A stretch of 64,000 bases of DNA, taken from Palsa-504 sp050011155 (GTDB lineage Bacteria; Actinomycetota; Actinomycetes; Streptosporangiales; Streptosporangiaceae). The notes below the pieces were generated by a model. That model worked only from the letters and a program-made list of their open reading frames with translations. It ran no database searches and was not told the DNA's origin. Made by a program: the position numbers and the translations under genes. The stretch covers positions 24,642 to 88,641 of the forward strand of contig JBEKJP010000021.1 in the NCBI GenBank assembly GCA_050011155.1, written 5' to 3'. Each line of letters begins with the position of its first letter. Within the stretch, counting starts at the first letter, position 1. This document shows, one piece after another, positions 36,678 through 44,850 of the stretch.

Positions 36678-37797
36678 GCGCGGCCACCCCCGGGCCGGCC
36701 ACCCCCGGGCCGGCCAATGCCGGGCCAGCCAATGCCGTCCGGGCCAGCCCGAGCGCCTCGAGCACCGGCCGGTCGGACAGCAGGAACAGGTCGGCGTCGT
36801 CGTCGGCCTCGTGACTGACCGCCGCCCACGACGGCGTGACGAACATGTCTCCCGCCGTCCATGTCAAGCGGCGCTCGTCGACTACCGTCGCCCCCGCTCC
36901 GCGGTAGACGACCCAGATCGCGCTGCCGACGGCCCGGACCGGCTCGGTCCGGTGCCCGGCCAGCACCCGGTGCATCTCCGCCCGCAGCGTCGGCATGACG
37001 TCCCGCCCGGTGGCGGGGTCGGCGTAGCGGACGGAGGCCGCGGGCCGTCCCGAGGACTCGATCAGGCGGGACAGGGCCGTATCGACGGCCGCCCGCCGGT
37101 AGGCCAGCAGCCGGGAGAACCGGCCCGACGCCGGATCCCCGACGGTCCTCGCGTCGCCGTCGGCCGGCAGCAGTCCCGCGCCGCCGTAGCGCTGCTCGGA
37201 CCCGGACACGCCGGCCGGCTGATAATTGGCCGCCTGGTAGCCGGCCGGCTCCTCGCCGCCCGGCTCGAAGAACACCGCGTCCAGGTTCCGCACCAGCGGC
37301 AGGTCAAGCCCGTCGAACCAGATCATCGGCTCGGTGCCCGGGTTGTGGTGCTCGTGCCAGGTCCAGCTGGGGGTGAGCACCAGGTCGCCCGGGGCCATGT
37401 GGACCGGATCGCCATTGACCAGGGTCCATACCCCGCTGCCTTCCAGCACGAAGCGCAGCGCGGCCGGGGTGTGGCGGTGCGCGGGGGCGAGTTCCCCGCC
37501 GCCCAGGAACTGCACCGCTCCCCACAGCGTGGGCGTGGCGTACGGCAACCCGCCCAGGTCGGGATGGGTCAGCGACAGCACCCGGCGATCGCCGCCGCGG
37601 TCGATGCCGACCAGTTCGCCGGACCGTTCGGCCAGGCCGCGCAGCGTCTTCCAGCGCCAGATATGCGGTCTGAGCCGGCCGGGCGTCCGGGGCAGCAGAT
37701 CCTCCTGCACCCACAGCGGCTGGATGTCGGCGGCGGCCATGTCGCCGTACAGGACGTCCACGTCGGGGGAATCGTCATGAAATCGGGTGGTACTCAT
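36658..37797 (-). CDS. Gentisate 1,2-dioxygenase-like cupin protein
   Basis: Bicupin protein of 379 aa. The first cupin has the metal motif HRHTPAALRFVLEGSG with the later PSWTWHEHHNPG. The second cupin (RADLFLLS side, residues 270-345) has AGDMFVTPSWAAVSHEA. This matches gentisate 1,2-dioxygenases, iron enzymes that open the gentisate ring to maleylpyruvate. The C-terminus carries a low-complexity tail of ALAGP/GVAGP repeats that overlaps the next gene, perhaps an extension by slippage. It is followed by the FAH gene and preceded by a probable hydroxylase tail. Confidence 0.83.
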   Translation of the reverse strand: MSTTRFHDDSPDVDVLYGDMAAADIQPLWVQEDLLPRTPGRLRPHIWRWKTLRGLAERSGELVGIDRGGDRRVLSLTHPDLGGLPYATPTLWGAVQFLGGGELAPAHRHTPAALRFVLEGSGVWTLVNGDPVHMAPGDLVLTPSWTWHEHHNPGTEPMIWFDGLDLPLVRNLDAVFFEPGGEEPAGYQAANYQPAGVSGSEQRYGGAGLLPADGDARTVGDPASGRFSRLLAYRRAAVDTALSRLIESSGRPAASVRYADPATGRDVMPTLRAEMHRVLAGHRTEPVRAVGSAIWVVYRGAGATVVDERRLTWTAGDMFVTPSWAAVSHEADDDADLFLLSDRPVLEALGLARTALAGPALAGPGVAGPGVAAHAAGEL

Positions 37798-37801
37798 ACC
37801 G

Positions 37802-37939
37802 TCAGTTCGCCTCCGGCCGGTGCTGGTAGAGCCAGTCCAGGTCGGTGTAATCGTACGGGTCGCGCCGGGTCAGGATCCGGTCGCGCAGCAGTGGGACGAC
37901 CGGGCCCGGCGCTCCGGTACTCAGTAACCTGAGCCGCAT
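37802..37939 (-). pseudogene. Probable C-terminal remnant of a flavin hydroxylase
   Basis: A 45-codon frame ending four bases before the gentisate dioxygenase start. Its residues RDRILTRRDPYDYTDLDWLY resemble the C-terminal end of FAD-dependent 3-hydroxybenzoate/salicylate hydroxylases, which make gentisate. Nothing upstream encodes the rest, and the PadR operator lies only 40 bp away, so the hydroxylase gene seems to be lost except for its end. A free-standing small protein is the alternative; the identification rests on a short stretch. Confidence 0.4.
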
Positions 37940-37976
37940 GAGCGCGGACGCATCGGTCCCGAACGCGGCCCGGGTC

Positions 37977-38002
37977 TAGCATTGTTAATGCTACATGAGT
38001 AG
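37977..38002. promoter_or_regulatory. Palindromic operator before padR-like gene
   Basis: TAGCATT-GTT-AATGCTA at 37977-37993 is a perfect inverted repeat, and CTACATGAGTAG at 37991-38002 is a second, overlapping one. They end 11 bp before the ATG of the PadR-like gene, as expected for an autoregulated PadR operator. The tract is AT-rich against its background. Confidence 0.6.
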
Positions 38003-38013
38003 AGTTAGCGTTC

Positions 38014-38328
38014 ATGCAGCGTAACCGGCCTCCGTCCGCGCAGGCGATCAGTGTCCTGAGGGCGCTGGCGGCCGATCCGGCGCGGTGGCGCTACGGCTAT
38101 GACCTGGTCGCCGAGGTACACCTGAAGTCTGGCTCCCTGTATCCGATGCTGGTCCGGCTGGCCGACCGCGGCCTGCTGGAAACGGCGTGGGAGCCCGGCC
38201 AGGGAAGCCGGCCGCCCCGCCACCTGTACCGGCTGACCCTGGCCGGCCGGGAGTACGTCGCGGCGCTGCCCACCACCCTGGCCGGGCAAGCCATCCCGCG
38301 ATCGCGCACCCGCTGGAGTGAGGCGTAA
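38014..38328 (+). CDS. PadR family transcriptional regulator
   Basis: Winged-helix regulator of 104 aa. RYGYDLVAEVHLKSGSLYPM and LVRLADRGLLETAWE form the PadR helix-turn-helix, and RHLYRLTLAGREYV the wing. There is no long C-terminal helix, so it is the short PadR-s2 type. Its stop and the next start share one base (TAATG). Such regulators typically repress themselves and a downstream membrane protein until a drug-like or phenolic ligand binds. Confidence 0.88.
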   Translation: MQRNRPPSAQAISVLRALAADPARWRYGYDLVAEVHLKSGSLYPMLVRLADRGLLETAWEPGQGSRPPRHLYRLTLAGREYVAALPTTLAGQAIPRSRTRWSEA

Positions 38329-39407
38329 TGGCCCTTTCGTTCGTCTTCATGATCTGCCCAGTGGGCATCGGGATCGCGCTGATCCGGCGCTATGCCCAGG
38401 CGGTCCCGGCTGGTCAGGCGGCGCGCGGTGACCGGCCTGAGCGGCTGCTGCGATGGGCGGCCGGCCTGCTGTCCGCCCGGCGGGCCGAGTGGGGCCAGGC
38501 GATGATCGGCGAGCTCGACCACATCGACGGCCGGGGCCGGCGGTGGCGCTTCGCGGTCGGCTGCGCGGGCGCCACGCTGCTGATGCCGCCCTGGGGCCGA
38601 GCCGCCGCCGCGGTGCAGGCGATGGCCGTGGCCGCGGCCGGGGGCGCCGGCGTGGAAGCGGCCGTGGCCGTCCGGTACCGGCTGGGCGGCGGCGGCGGTC
38701 TGGTCTTCGAGGTGATCGAGCTGGTTTTCCTGGCCGCTTTCACCCTCGCCGCGGTGACCCTGCTGCGCCGCCCCGGCCTTGCCCTGCCCGGCCTCCTTGG
38801 CGGCGCGGTCGTCGCCCTGACCTGGCTGGCGATGCAAGGATTCACCTTCTACGACGTCATCGCCCCGTGGATCGCCCCATTTTGGCCGCTGGTCCCGATG
38901 GTCGCGGTGCCGGCCGCCGTGGGGGCGGCTGGCGCGCTGTGGGCCGGCAGCGCCGTCGACGGCCGGCGTATCGCCCGGCTGGCCGCCATCAGCGCCGGCC
39001 TGGGCCTGTACCTGTACGGAGCCATCGCGGTCGCGGTGCTCGGCGCCGGCGGCCCGCCCGGGACCCCGGGCTGGACCGGCGGCCAGAACGTCGGCGACCG
39101 GCTCGCCAACAACATGACCGAAAACCTGCTGGTCATCCCGCTGGTGACGGCCACCATCGGCTGGGCCGCCGCCGCGGCCACCGCCCGTCTCCGCCTCCGC
39201 CCCGCCGCCAGCGTGCTGCCGGTCCCGCTCCCGGCCACCGGCTGGGCGAGCGAGGAGAACCAGAGGTCGATCCCGTCGCCGCCCGAGCCAGCCCCGGCCG
39301 GCCGCCCCCGCCCCCGCCCCTGGCGCCGCGCCGCCTGGCTCCTGCTCCTGAGTGCCGGCGTGGCCGCCGCCGCGTTCCTGACCGTCATCAGCGGTCTCAG
39401 GGGATAA
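38328..39407 (+). CDS. Integral membrane protein coupled to PadR regulator
   Basis: A 359-aa protein with about eight hydrophobic segments and a cytoplasmic stretch RRAEWGQAMIGELDHI with RRWRFAVGCAGA, a motif common to actinobacterial membrane proteins encoded directly after PadR regulators. The last 50 residues are proline/arginine-rich before one final helix. Its function is unknown; it may be a sensor or an envelope-stress protein. It is coupled to padR by a one-base overlap and shares that promoter. Confidence 0.75.
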   Translation: MALSFVFMICPVGIGIALIRRYAQAVPAGQAARGDRPERLLRWAAGLLSARRAEWGQAMIGELDHIDGRGRRWRFAVGCAGATLLMPPWGRAAAAVQAMAVAAAGGAGVEAAVAVRYRLGGGGGLVFEVIELVFLAAFTLAAVTLLRRPGLALPGLLGGAVVALTWLAMQGFTFYDVIAPWIAPFWPLVPMVAVPAAVGAAGALWAGSAVDGRRIARLAAISAGLGLYLYGAIAVAVLGAGGPPGTPGWTGGQNVGDRLANNMTENLLVIPLVTATIGWAAAAATARLRLRPAASVLPVPLPATGWASEENQRSIPSPPEPAPAGRPRPRPWRRAAWLLLLSAGVAAAAFLTVISGLRG

Positions 39408-39446
39408 GGCACGCTGTCAGGAGCGCAGGGGGCCGCCAAGACGCAA

Positions 39447-39496
39447 ATGAAACCCCGGTTCCAGCGCGTAGTAACGCACTGGAAGTCCAGTTTCAT
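39447..39496. repeat. Dispersed hairpin repeat, copy 1
   Basis: ATGAAAC (39447-39453) pairs with GTTTCAT (39490-39496), enclosing a second stem TTCCAGCGCGT / ACGCACTGGAA (39459-39469 and 39474-39484) with an AGTA loop. A related element with the same ATGAAACC start and central GCGT/AACGC lies at 50264-50300. It sits in the gap upstream of the sedolisin gene. Confidence 0.55.
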
Positions 39497-39647
39497 CGCG
39501 TCAGGAACGCGGCCCGATTCCACTCCACCTGCTGACGCTCCACTCGTAACGGTTAAGACAGGCCCGCTGAATTCTCTCTATTCGGTGTGCCCCACCCTGT
39601 TATCGTCGGCGTGCCCCGCCTTGACTACTGTTGTGAGGACTGCCCCG

Positions 39648-41036
39648 ATGCGCTTGTCCAGAGCGAATTCCATCCGGATTGCGGTAGCGGCCGCCGCCGT
39701 GCTGACCGCCGTGGCCGGCAGCGCCACCGCGCTCGGCAGCACCGCAAGCAGTGCCAGCACCGCGAGCGATCCAGGCACGCTGATCGTCCACCCGACCACC
39801 GGCGATGTCCGCGGCGCGCCCATGACGCCGGTCCCGCTCAGTGATGCCCAGTGCGAGGCCACCTTCCAGGTCGAGTGCTACGTTCCCGACCAGGTCGAGG
39901 CGGCGTACAACTTGCCTTCCCTGTACAGCAAGGGCATCAACGGCAAGGGCCGGACCATCGTGATCGTCGACGCCTTCGGGTCGCCGACGATCGCCAATGA
40001 CCTGCTGAATTTCGACCAGTACCTGGGCCTGGGCACGCCGTCGCCGCGGATCGTCAAGCTGGGGAAGGTGCCGGCCTTCAACCCCGGCAACGGCGACATG
40101 ATCGGCTGGGCCGACGAGACCAGCCTGGATGTGGAGTACGCGCACGCGGGCGCGCCGGCCGCGAAGCTCGTGCTGGTCGAGGTGGCCAACGATAGCCTGG
40201 CGCAGCTCGCGGGCGGCGTCCGGTACGCGGTCCAGCACAAGCTGGGCAACGTGATCAGCCTGAGCTGGGGCGCGCCCGAGCAGGATATGTCGAAGAGCTT
40301 CGCCGAGGCTTACACCTCCCTCTTCAGCCAGGCCGCGAACAGCGGCATCACGATCGTCGCCTCCTCCGGCGACAGCGGCGCGTCCGGCCAGCAGAACAAC
40401 GGCAGCTATTACCGCTACCCGGTCGCGAGCTGGCCGGCCACCAGCCCGTTCGTGACGGCCGTCGGCGGTACCAGGCTCAACCTGAACGCCAGCGGCGGTC
40501 GCAACGGCCTCGACACGGCCTGGAACGACACCTTCAGCACCGCCGTGAATAACTTCTTCTTCGGCAATGACGGCCCGAACCCGCTCGCCACCGGCGGCGG
40601 CAAGTCCGCGTACTTCGGCCGGCCCGGCTACCAGAAGGCCGTGCGCGGCGTCACCGGCGGCCAGCGCGGCATCCCGGACATCTCGATGAGCGCGTCGTGC
40701 AGCGTCGCGGTGAACGTCTTCGAGACCTTCACCGGCGGGCAGGGCGGCTGGACCGCGTCCTGCGGCACCAGCGAGTCTTCGCCGATGTTCGCGGCCATCG
40801 TCGCGCTCGCCGACCAAGAGGCCGACCGCGGGCTCGGGCTGATCAACCCAACGCTGTACGCCCTCGCCGCCAAGCACGCTCCGGGCATCGTCCGGGTGGC
40901 GTCCGGCAACAACACCGTTTCTTTCTCCGGTGCGACGGTGCACGGGTACTCGGTCCGGAACGGCTACAACCTGGTCACCGGCCTCGGCACCGTCAACGGG
41001 AAGTTCTTCGTCCCGGAGCTGGCGCACGCGGCCTAG
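39648..41036 (+). CDS. Secreted S53 family peptidase (sedolisin-like)
   Basis: Serine-carboxyl protease of 462 aa. A signal peptide occupies about residues 1-33 (RIAVAAAAVLTAVAGSATAL). The catalytic Glu157 and Asp161 lie in DETSLDVEY, the oxyanion Asp242 in SSGDSG, and the nucleophile Ser375 in CGTSESSP, matching sedolisins. The usual propeptide of about 170 residues is absent: only some 60 residues separate the signal peptide from the catalytic domain. The ATG at 39648 has GTGAGGA upstream. It probably digests proteins outside the cell. Confidence 0.9.
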   Translation: MRLSRANSIRIAVAAAAVLTAVAGSATALGSTASSASTASDPGTLIVHPTTGDVRGAPMTPVPLSDAQCEATFQVECYVPDQVEAAYNLPSLYSKGINGKGRTIVIVDAFGSPTIANDLLNFDQYLGLGTPSPRIVKLGKVPAFNPGNGDMIGWADETSLDVEYAHAGAPAAKLVLVEVANDSLAQLAGGVRYAVQHKLGNVISLSWGAPEQDMSKSFAEAYTSLFSQAANSGITIVASSGDSGASGQQNNGSYYRYPVASWPATSPFVTAVGGTRLNLNASGGRNGLDTAWNDTFSTAVNNFFFGNDGPNPLATGGGKSAYFGRPGYQKAVRGVTGGQRGIPDISMSASCSVAVNVFETFTGGQGGWTASCGTSESSPMFAAIVALADQEADRGLGLINPTLYALAAKHAPGIVRVASGNNTVSFSGATVHGYSVRNGYNLVTGLGTVNGKFFVPELAHAA

Positions 41037-41070
41037 CCAGCTGGGCCGCCGCACCCCGCCGCACCCCCAG

Positions 41071-42092
41071 TCAGGCGCCGCTTCCGCGCCAGCCGCTTCC
41101 ATACCACCGTGGCCGAGAGCGATCTGGGCGCAGCGGCGGCCCTGGTCGCGCAGGGACTGCCGGACCGTGGTCAGCCCGGCCGGAGCGGCCGCGTCGCTGT
41201 CGTCCCAGCCGGTGACGGCGGCGTCGCCCGGCACGGCCAGGCCGGCCCGGGCAGCGGCGCGCAGCGCGCCGAGGGCCAGTTCGTCGCTCATCGCGGCGAT
41301 CGTGTCCGGCGGATCGGCGCCGCGGAACAGTTCGCTGGCGAAGGCCTCCCCGAGCTCGGTGGCATTGGCCTGGCACACGGCGACCCGCAGGCCGGCCGGG
41401 TCACCGCCTGCCTCGCGCCAGGCGTCGAGGAAGCCCTCCCACCGGTGCCGGGTCACCGGATAGGGCACGAGCGGACCCGGCCCCCCCGTGAGCAGCGCCC
41501 GGGTGCGGTCCCGGTTGACCGGGAAGCTGAGCACGACGGGCCGGAGGGCACCGGCGAAGGCCAGCCGGCCGATCGCCGCGGCCGCGGCCCGGTCATCGAT
41601 GCCGACCACCGGCAACCCCGGCCGGGGCGTGCCCGCGTGCATGACCGCGGGCAGGCGGCGGGCCGTAACCGCCGCCAGGACCGGATCGTCGTCGCTGGTC
41701 GTCCACATGACAAAGCCGTCCACCACCGCCTCGGCGACCCGCTGCACGTCGCTGGCGGCGCCGGTGATCGGCACCAGGGTCAGGCCGACGCCCTCGGCCG
41801 CGCAGACTTCCGCCACGCCGGCCAGGAACCTGGCCGCCTGCGGGTCGTCGAAGGCGTAGGTGAGCCGTTCGCCCAGGATCACCCCGAGGCTTCCCGCCCG
41901 GCCCCGGCGCAGCGACCGGGCACCGGGGTGCGGCCCGGGATACCCCAGCCGCTGCGCCGCCGCCCGCACCTTGGCCGCGGTGGCGGGCGCCACCCGGCCG
42001 GGCTGCGAGTACACGTAGGACACGGTCATGGGGGACACCCCGGCCAGGTCCGCGACCTCCCGCAGCGTCGGCCTGCTGCCTCGTTCACCCAC
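41071..42092 (-). pseudogene. LacI family regulator with disrupted 3' end
   Basis: The first 330 residues are a good LacI protein: HTH TLREVADLAGVSPMTVSYVY and hinge GYPGPHPGARSLRRG, then a sugar-binding-type domain to TTVRQSLRDQGRRCAQIAL. Homology stops near 41110 and the last 20-30 residues and stop codon of a normal LacI are missing. In frame, translation runs on to 39600 through the antisense of the sedolisin gene, giving an improbable 830-aa protein; a one-base shift would end it at 41071. The GTG start at 42092 is 21 bp after the SDR stop, so it sits at the end of the minus-strand operon. It may still bind DNA. Confidence 0.6.
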
Positions 42093-42112
42093 CCCGGTAG
42101 TCTCGCCTCAGC

Positions 42113-42874
42113 TCAGAACTGGACGCCGCGGGTGAGCGCCCCGTCCACCACCAGGTTCGTGCCAGTGATGAAGCTGGCGGCCGGGCTGGCCAGGAAGACC
42201 GCGGCCCGGGCGATCTCCTGCGGCCGCGCCATCCGCCCGGTGGGGTTCAGCCCCAGCGCCGCGGCGAACAGCTCGGGGTTGTTCTGCTCGATGTTCTCCC
42301 AGACCCCGCCGGGGAAGTAGGTGTTACCCGGCGACACGCTGTTGGCCCGGATGCTCTTACCCGCGAGCTGGTAGGCGAGGCTCTGCGTGTAGTGGATGAT
42401 CGCGGCCTTCATGGTCCCGTAGGGGCCCGCGGCGAAGTCCACCTCGCGGCCGGACACGCTGGAGATCGTCACGATCGAGGCCGCCTCGCTGCGCTCGAGG
42501 TGCGGCATCGCGGCGTTCACCAGGTGAACCGTGCCCATCAGGTCCACGTCGAAGCTGGCGTGCCAGTTGGCTTCGGAATCCGGTATCGCCAGCGCGCTGA
42601 CGTTGGCCACCACGATGTCCAGGCCGCCCAGCTCGGCGGCGGCGTCGGCGACCCACTGGCGCACGCCGTCGGCGTCGGCGACGTCGACCCGGCGCCCGGT
42701 CACCACGCCGCCCCGCTCGGTCAGTTCCACGGCCGCCTGGGCCACGTCGGCCTCGGTCCGGGCGCAGAACGCGACCGCCGCGCCCTCGTCCGCGAGCGTC
42801 TCCACGATGGCGCGCCCGATTCCCCGGGTGCCGCCGGTCACCAGGGCGCGCAGTCCCTTCAGTCCCAGATCCAC
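42113..42874 (-). CDS. Short-chain dehydrogenase/reductase
   Basis: Classical SDR of 253 aa. The NAD(P) motif TGGTRGIG is at residues 13-20, catalytic Ser near 139 (TISSVSG), and Tyr152 and Lys156 (PYGTMK). The C-terminal FITGTNLVVDGA is typical. It oxidises or reduces a hydroxy/keto group. It starts 12 bases after the acetamidase stop, within the minus-strand operon. The substrate is unknown. Confidence 0.9.
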   Translation of the reverse strand: MDLGLKGLRALVTGGTRGIGRAIVETLADEGAAVAFCARTEADVAQAAVELTERGGVVTGRRVDVADADGVRQWVADAAAELGGLDIVVANVSALAIPDSEANWHASFDVDLMGTVHLVNAAMPHLERSEAASIVTISSVSGREVDFAAGPYGTMKAAIIHYTQSLAYQLAGKSIRANSVSPGNTYFPGGVWENIEQNNPELFAAALGLNPTGRMARPQEIARAAVFLASPAASFITGTNLVVDGALTRGVQF

Positions 42875-42886
42875 GTGCTTGCCTCC

Positions 42887-43888
42887 TTAACGTGCCGTCT
42901 CGGCCAGCCCGCGCAGCCGGCCGTGCATGCCCTCGTAGGCGTCCGCCGCGGGCAGCAGGCTCTTGCGCACCTTCGTGACCGAGCTGTAGTTGACGTCGAC
43001 CACGTTGGCCAGCGGGCACTCGCTCACCTGCGTGAGCAGCTGGTAAGCGTCGAGCTTGTCCAGCCCGTACAGGTCGCTCAGCCAGCTGACCATGCCCGCC
43101 TGGCCGATCCGCCAGGCGTCCTCGAGCGGCCGGCTCGAACCCACCACCATGAGGTAGTCGTCGGTCTCGATCCGCGGCCAGGCCGGCCCGCCGCCCTTGA
43201 CCAGGTCCACGATGAGGCAGACGTCCATCGCCCCCTCCACCGCGGTCCCGCACGACTCGCCCTCGCCCTGCCGGTAGTGGCCGTCGCCGACCGAGAACAG
43301 CGCCCCCGGCACGTTGACCCCCAGGTAGCAGCTGGCGCCGGCCCGCATTTCCGGGGTGTCCATGTTCCCGCCGAAGGCGTCGGGGACCAGCGAGGACCGC
43401 ACCTCGCCGGCCGCCGGGGCCACGCCCACCGTCCCCAGCATCGGGTCCATCGGCAGCTCCAGCCGCAGCTCGCTGGACCGGGCCTCGAAAAGAACCGTGC
43501 GCCGGTCGCGGTCCACCTGGTAGATCCAGGTCCGTTCCTCGAGCGGGTCCTGCAGCGTGACGGTGCGGTCCGTGCCGGTCAGGCCGCCGAACAGCGGAAT
43601 GGTGCTGGACGCGCCGAAGTCCCGGGCCGGGCTGAGATCCACGAAGTGCAGCGCGAGGGTGTCGCCTGGTTCCGCCCCCGCCACGTAGAACGGGCCGGTC
43701 TGCGGGTTGACGAACGGCATCGTCAGCTTGGCGCTGGGCATGTCCGACGGGTCCCGCAGGGCACCGCAGAACGCGTCGTCCGTCCACAGCCGCAGCATGG
43801 TTCCGGGCTGGATCTTCCGGACCGGCGCGACGCCGCCGAAGGTGAACGCGTACTGGTCCCGGTCCGGGCGGAACTCGATGACATCCAT
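42887..43888 (-). CDS. Acetamidase/formamidase family protein
   Basis: Amide hydrolase of 333 aa in the FmdA/AmdA family. GEPGDTLALHF-like AGAEPGDTLALHFVDLSPA, NMDTPEMRAGASCYLGVNVP and VGDGHYRQGEGESCGTAVEG are hallmark blocks; the last includes probable metal and active-site residues. It would release ammonia from a small amide. The ATG at 43888 has a GGAGAGGGAG ribosome site. It lies between the SDR and LLM genes in one transcription direction. Confidence 0.87.
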   Translation of the reverse strand: MDVIEFRPDRDQYAFTFGGVAPVRKIQPGTMLRLWTDDAFCGALRDPSDMPSAKLTMPFVNPQTGPFYVAGAEPGDTLALHFVDLSPARDFGASSTIPLFGGLTGTDRTVTLQDPLEERTWIYQVDRDRRTVLFEARSSELRLELPMDPMLGTVGVAPAAGEVRSSLVPDAFGGNMDTPEMRAGASCYLGVNVPGALFSVGDGHYRQGEGESCGTAVEGAMDVCLIVDLVKGGGPAWPRIETDDYLMVVGSSRPLEDAWRIGQAGMVSWLSDLYGLDKLDAYQLLTQVSECPLANVVDVNYSSVTKVRKSLLPAADAYEGMHGRLRGLAETAR

Positions 43889-43946
43889 CAGCGGCTCCCT
43901 CTCCTGATCGCCTAGCGCTCTTTCTACCGCGTGACCGCCCGCGGGC

Positions 43947-44849
43947 CTAGGCCGGAAGCTGGTCGATGACCTCAGCCTTGATCCGGGCCAGGGCATCCGA
44001 GCGCTCGGCCTGGCCGTCGCCGAAGTTCCACTCGGGCATGATGAACTCGTCGAAGCCCAGCTTGGCGTACTGCCCGAACTGGTCGACCAGTTGCTGGGCC
44101 GAGCCGGCCAGCGCGGCCCGGCCAGGCGGCGACGCGCTGCGGCCGAGCTGCACGAGGGCATTGACCGAGGTCCACATGGTCGCCGGGTCACGGCCGGTCG
44201 CCTCGCAGGCCTCGACCAGTGCCGCCCGCCGGGCCGCCAGCTCCGGATCCGGGACGCCCCAGGTGTTCCACTCGCTGGCGTGCCGCGCGGCGATGCGGAG
44301 CATCCGCGGCCCGCGCGTGCCGACCAGCAGCGGCAGCGGCGACTGGACCGGCTTGGGGTCGCACGGGGCGTCGGTGATGTCGTAGAACTCGCCGTGGAAC
44401 GTGGTGGAATCCTCGGTCAGCATCGAGTGGACGATCCCGATCGCCTCGGCGAACCGGCTGACCCGCTTCCCGGGCGGCTCGAGGGCGATGCCGTAGGCGT
44501 GGTGCTCGTTGATCTGCCAGCCCGCCCCGAGCCCGAGCACCATCCGGCCGCCGGAGAGCCGGTCGATGGTGACGGCCCGCTTGGCCAGCAGCGCCGGGTG
44601 GTGGACCGAGGTCGGCGAGACGAGCGTCCCGATCCTGACCCGTTCGGTCACCGCGGCCAGGGCGGGCAGCAGCGCCCAGCATTCGTAGGTGTCGCCCCGC
44701 GCGGGCGTCGTGTCGCCGGTATCGGGCATGTAGTGGTCGGCCAGCCAGACGCCGTGCCAGCCGGCTGCCTCGGCGGTGCGCGCCTCCGCCAGGATCTCGG
44801 CGGGCGTGCGGTCGTTGCGTGGCCACAGTGAGAACTTCACGGGGCCCAC
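43947..44849 (-). CDS. LLM class F420-dependent oxidoreductase
   Basis: Luciferase-like monooxygenase-fold protein of 300 aa. MGPVKFSLWPRNDRTPAEIL, RIGTLVSPTSVHHPALLAK and GLGAGWQINEHHAYG are typical of actinobacterial F420-dependent members, which use reduced F420 or flavin. Its start is one base from the stop of the PLP enzyme gene, so the two are coupled. The substrate is unknown; the neighbours hint at a sulfur- or nitrogen-containing small molecule. Confidence 0.87.
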   Translation of the reverse strand: MGPVKFSLWPRNDRTPAEILAEARTAEAAGWHGVWLADHYMPDTGDTTPARGDTYECWALLPALAAVTERVRIGTLVSPTSVHHPALLAKRAVTIDRLSGGRMVLGLGAGWQINEHHAYGIALEPPGKRVSRFAEAIGIVHSMLTEDSTTFHGEFYDITDAPCDPKPVQSPLPLLVGTRGPRMLRIAARHASEWNTWGVPDPELAARRAALVEACEATGRDPATMWTSVNALVQLGRSASPPGRAALAGSAQQLVDQFGQYAKLGFDEFIMPEWNFGDGQAERSDALARIKAEVIDQLPA

Positions 44850-44850
44850 T

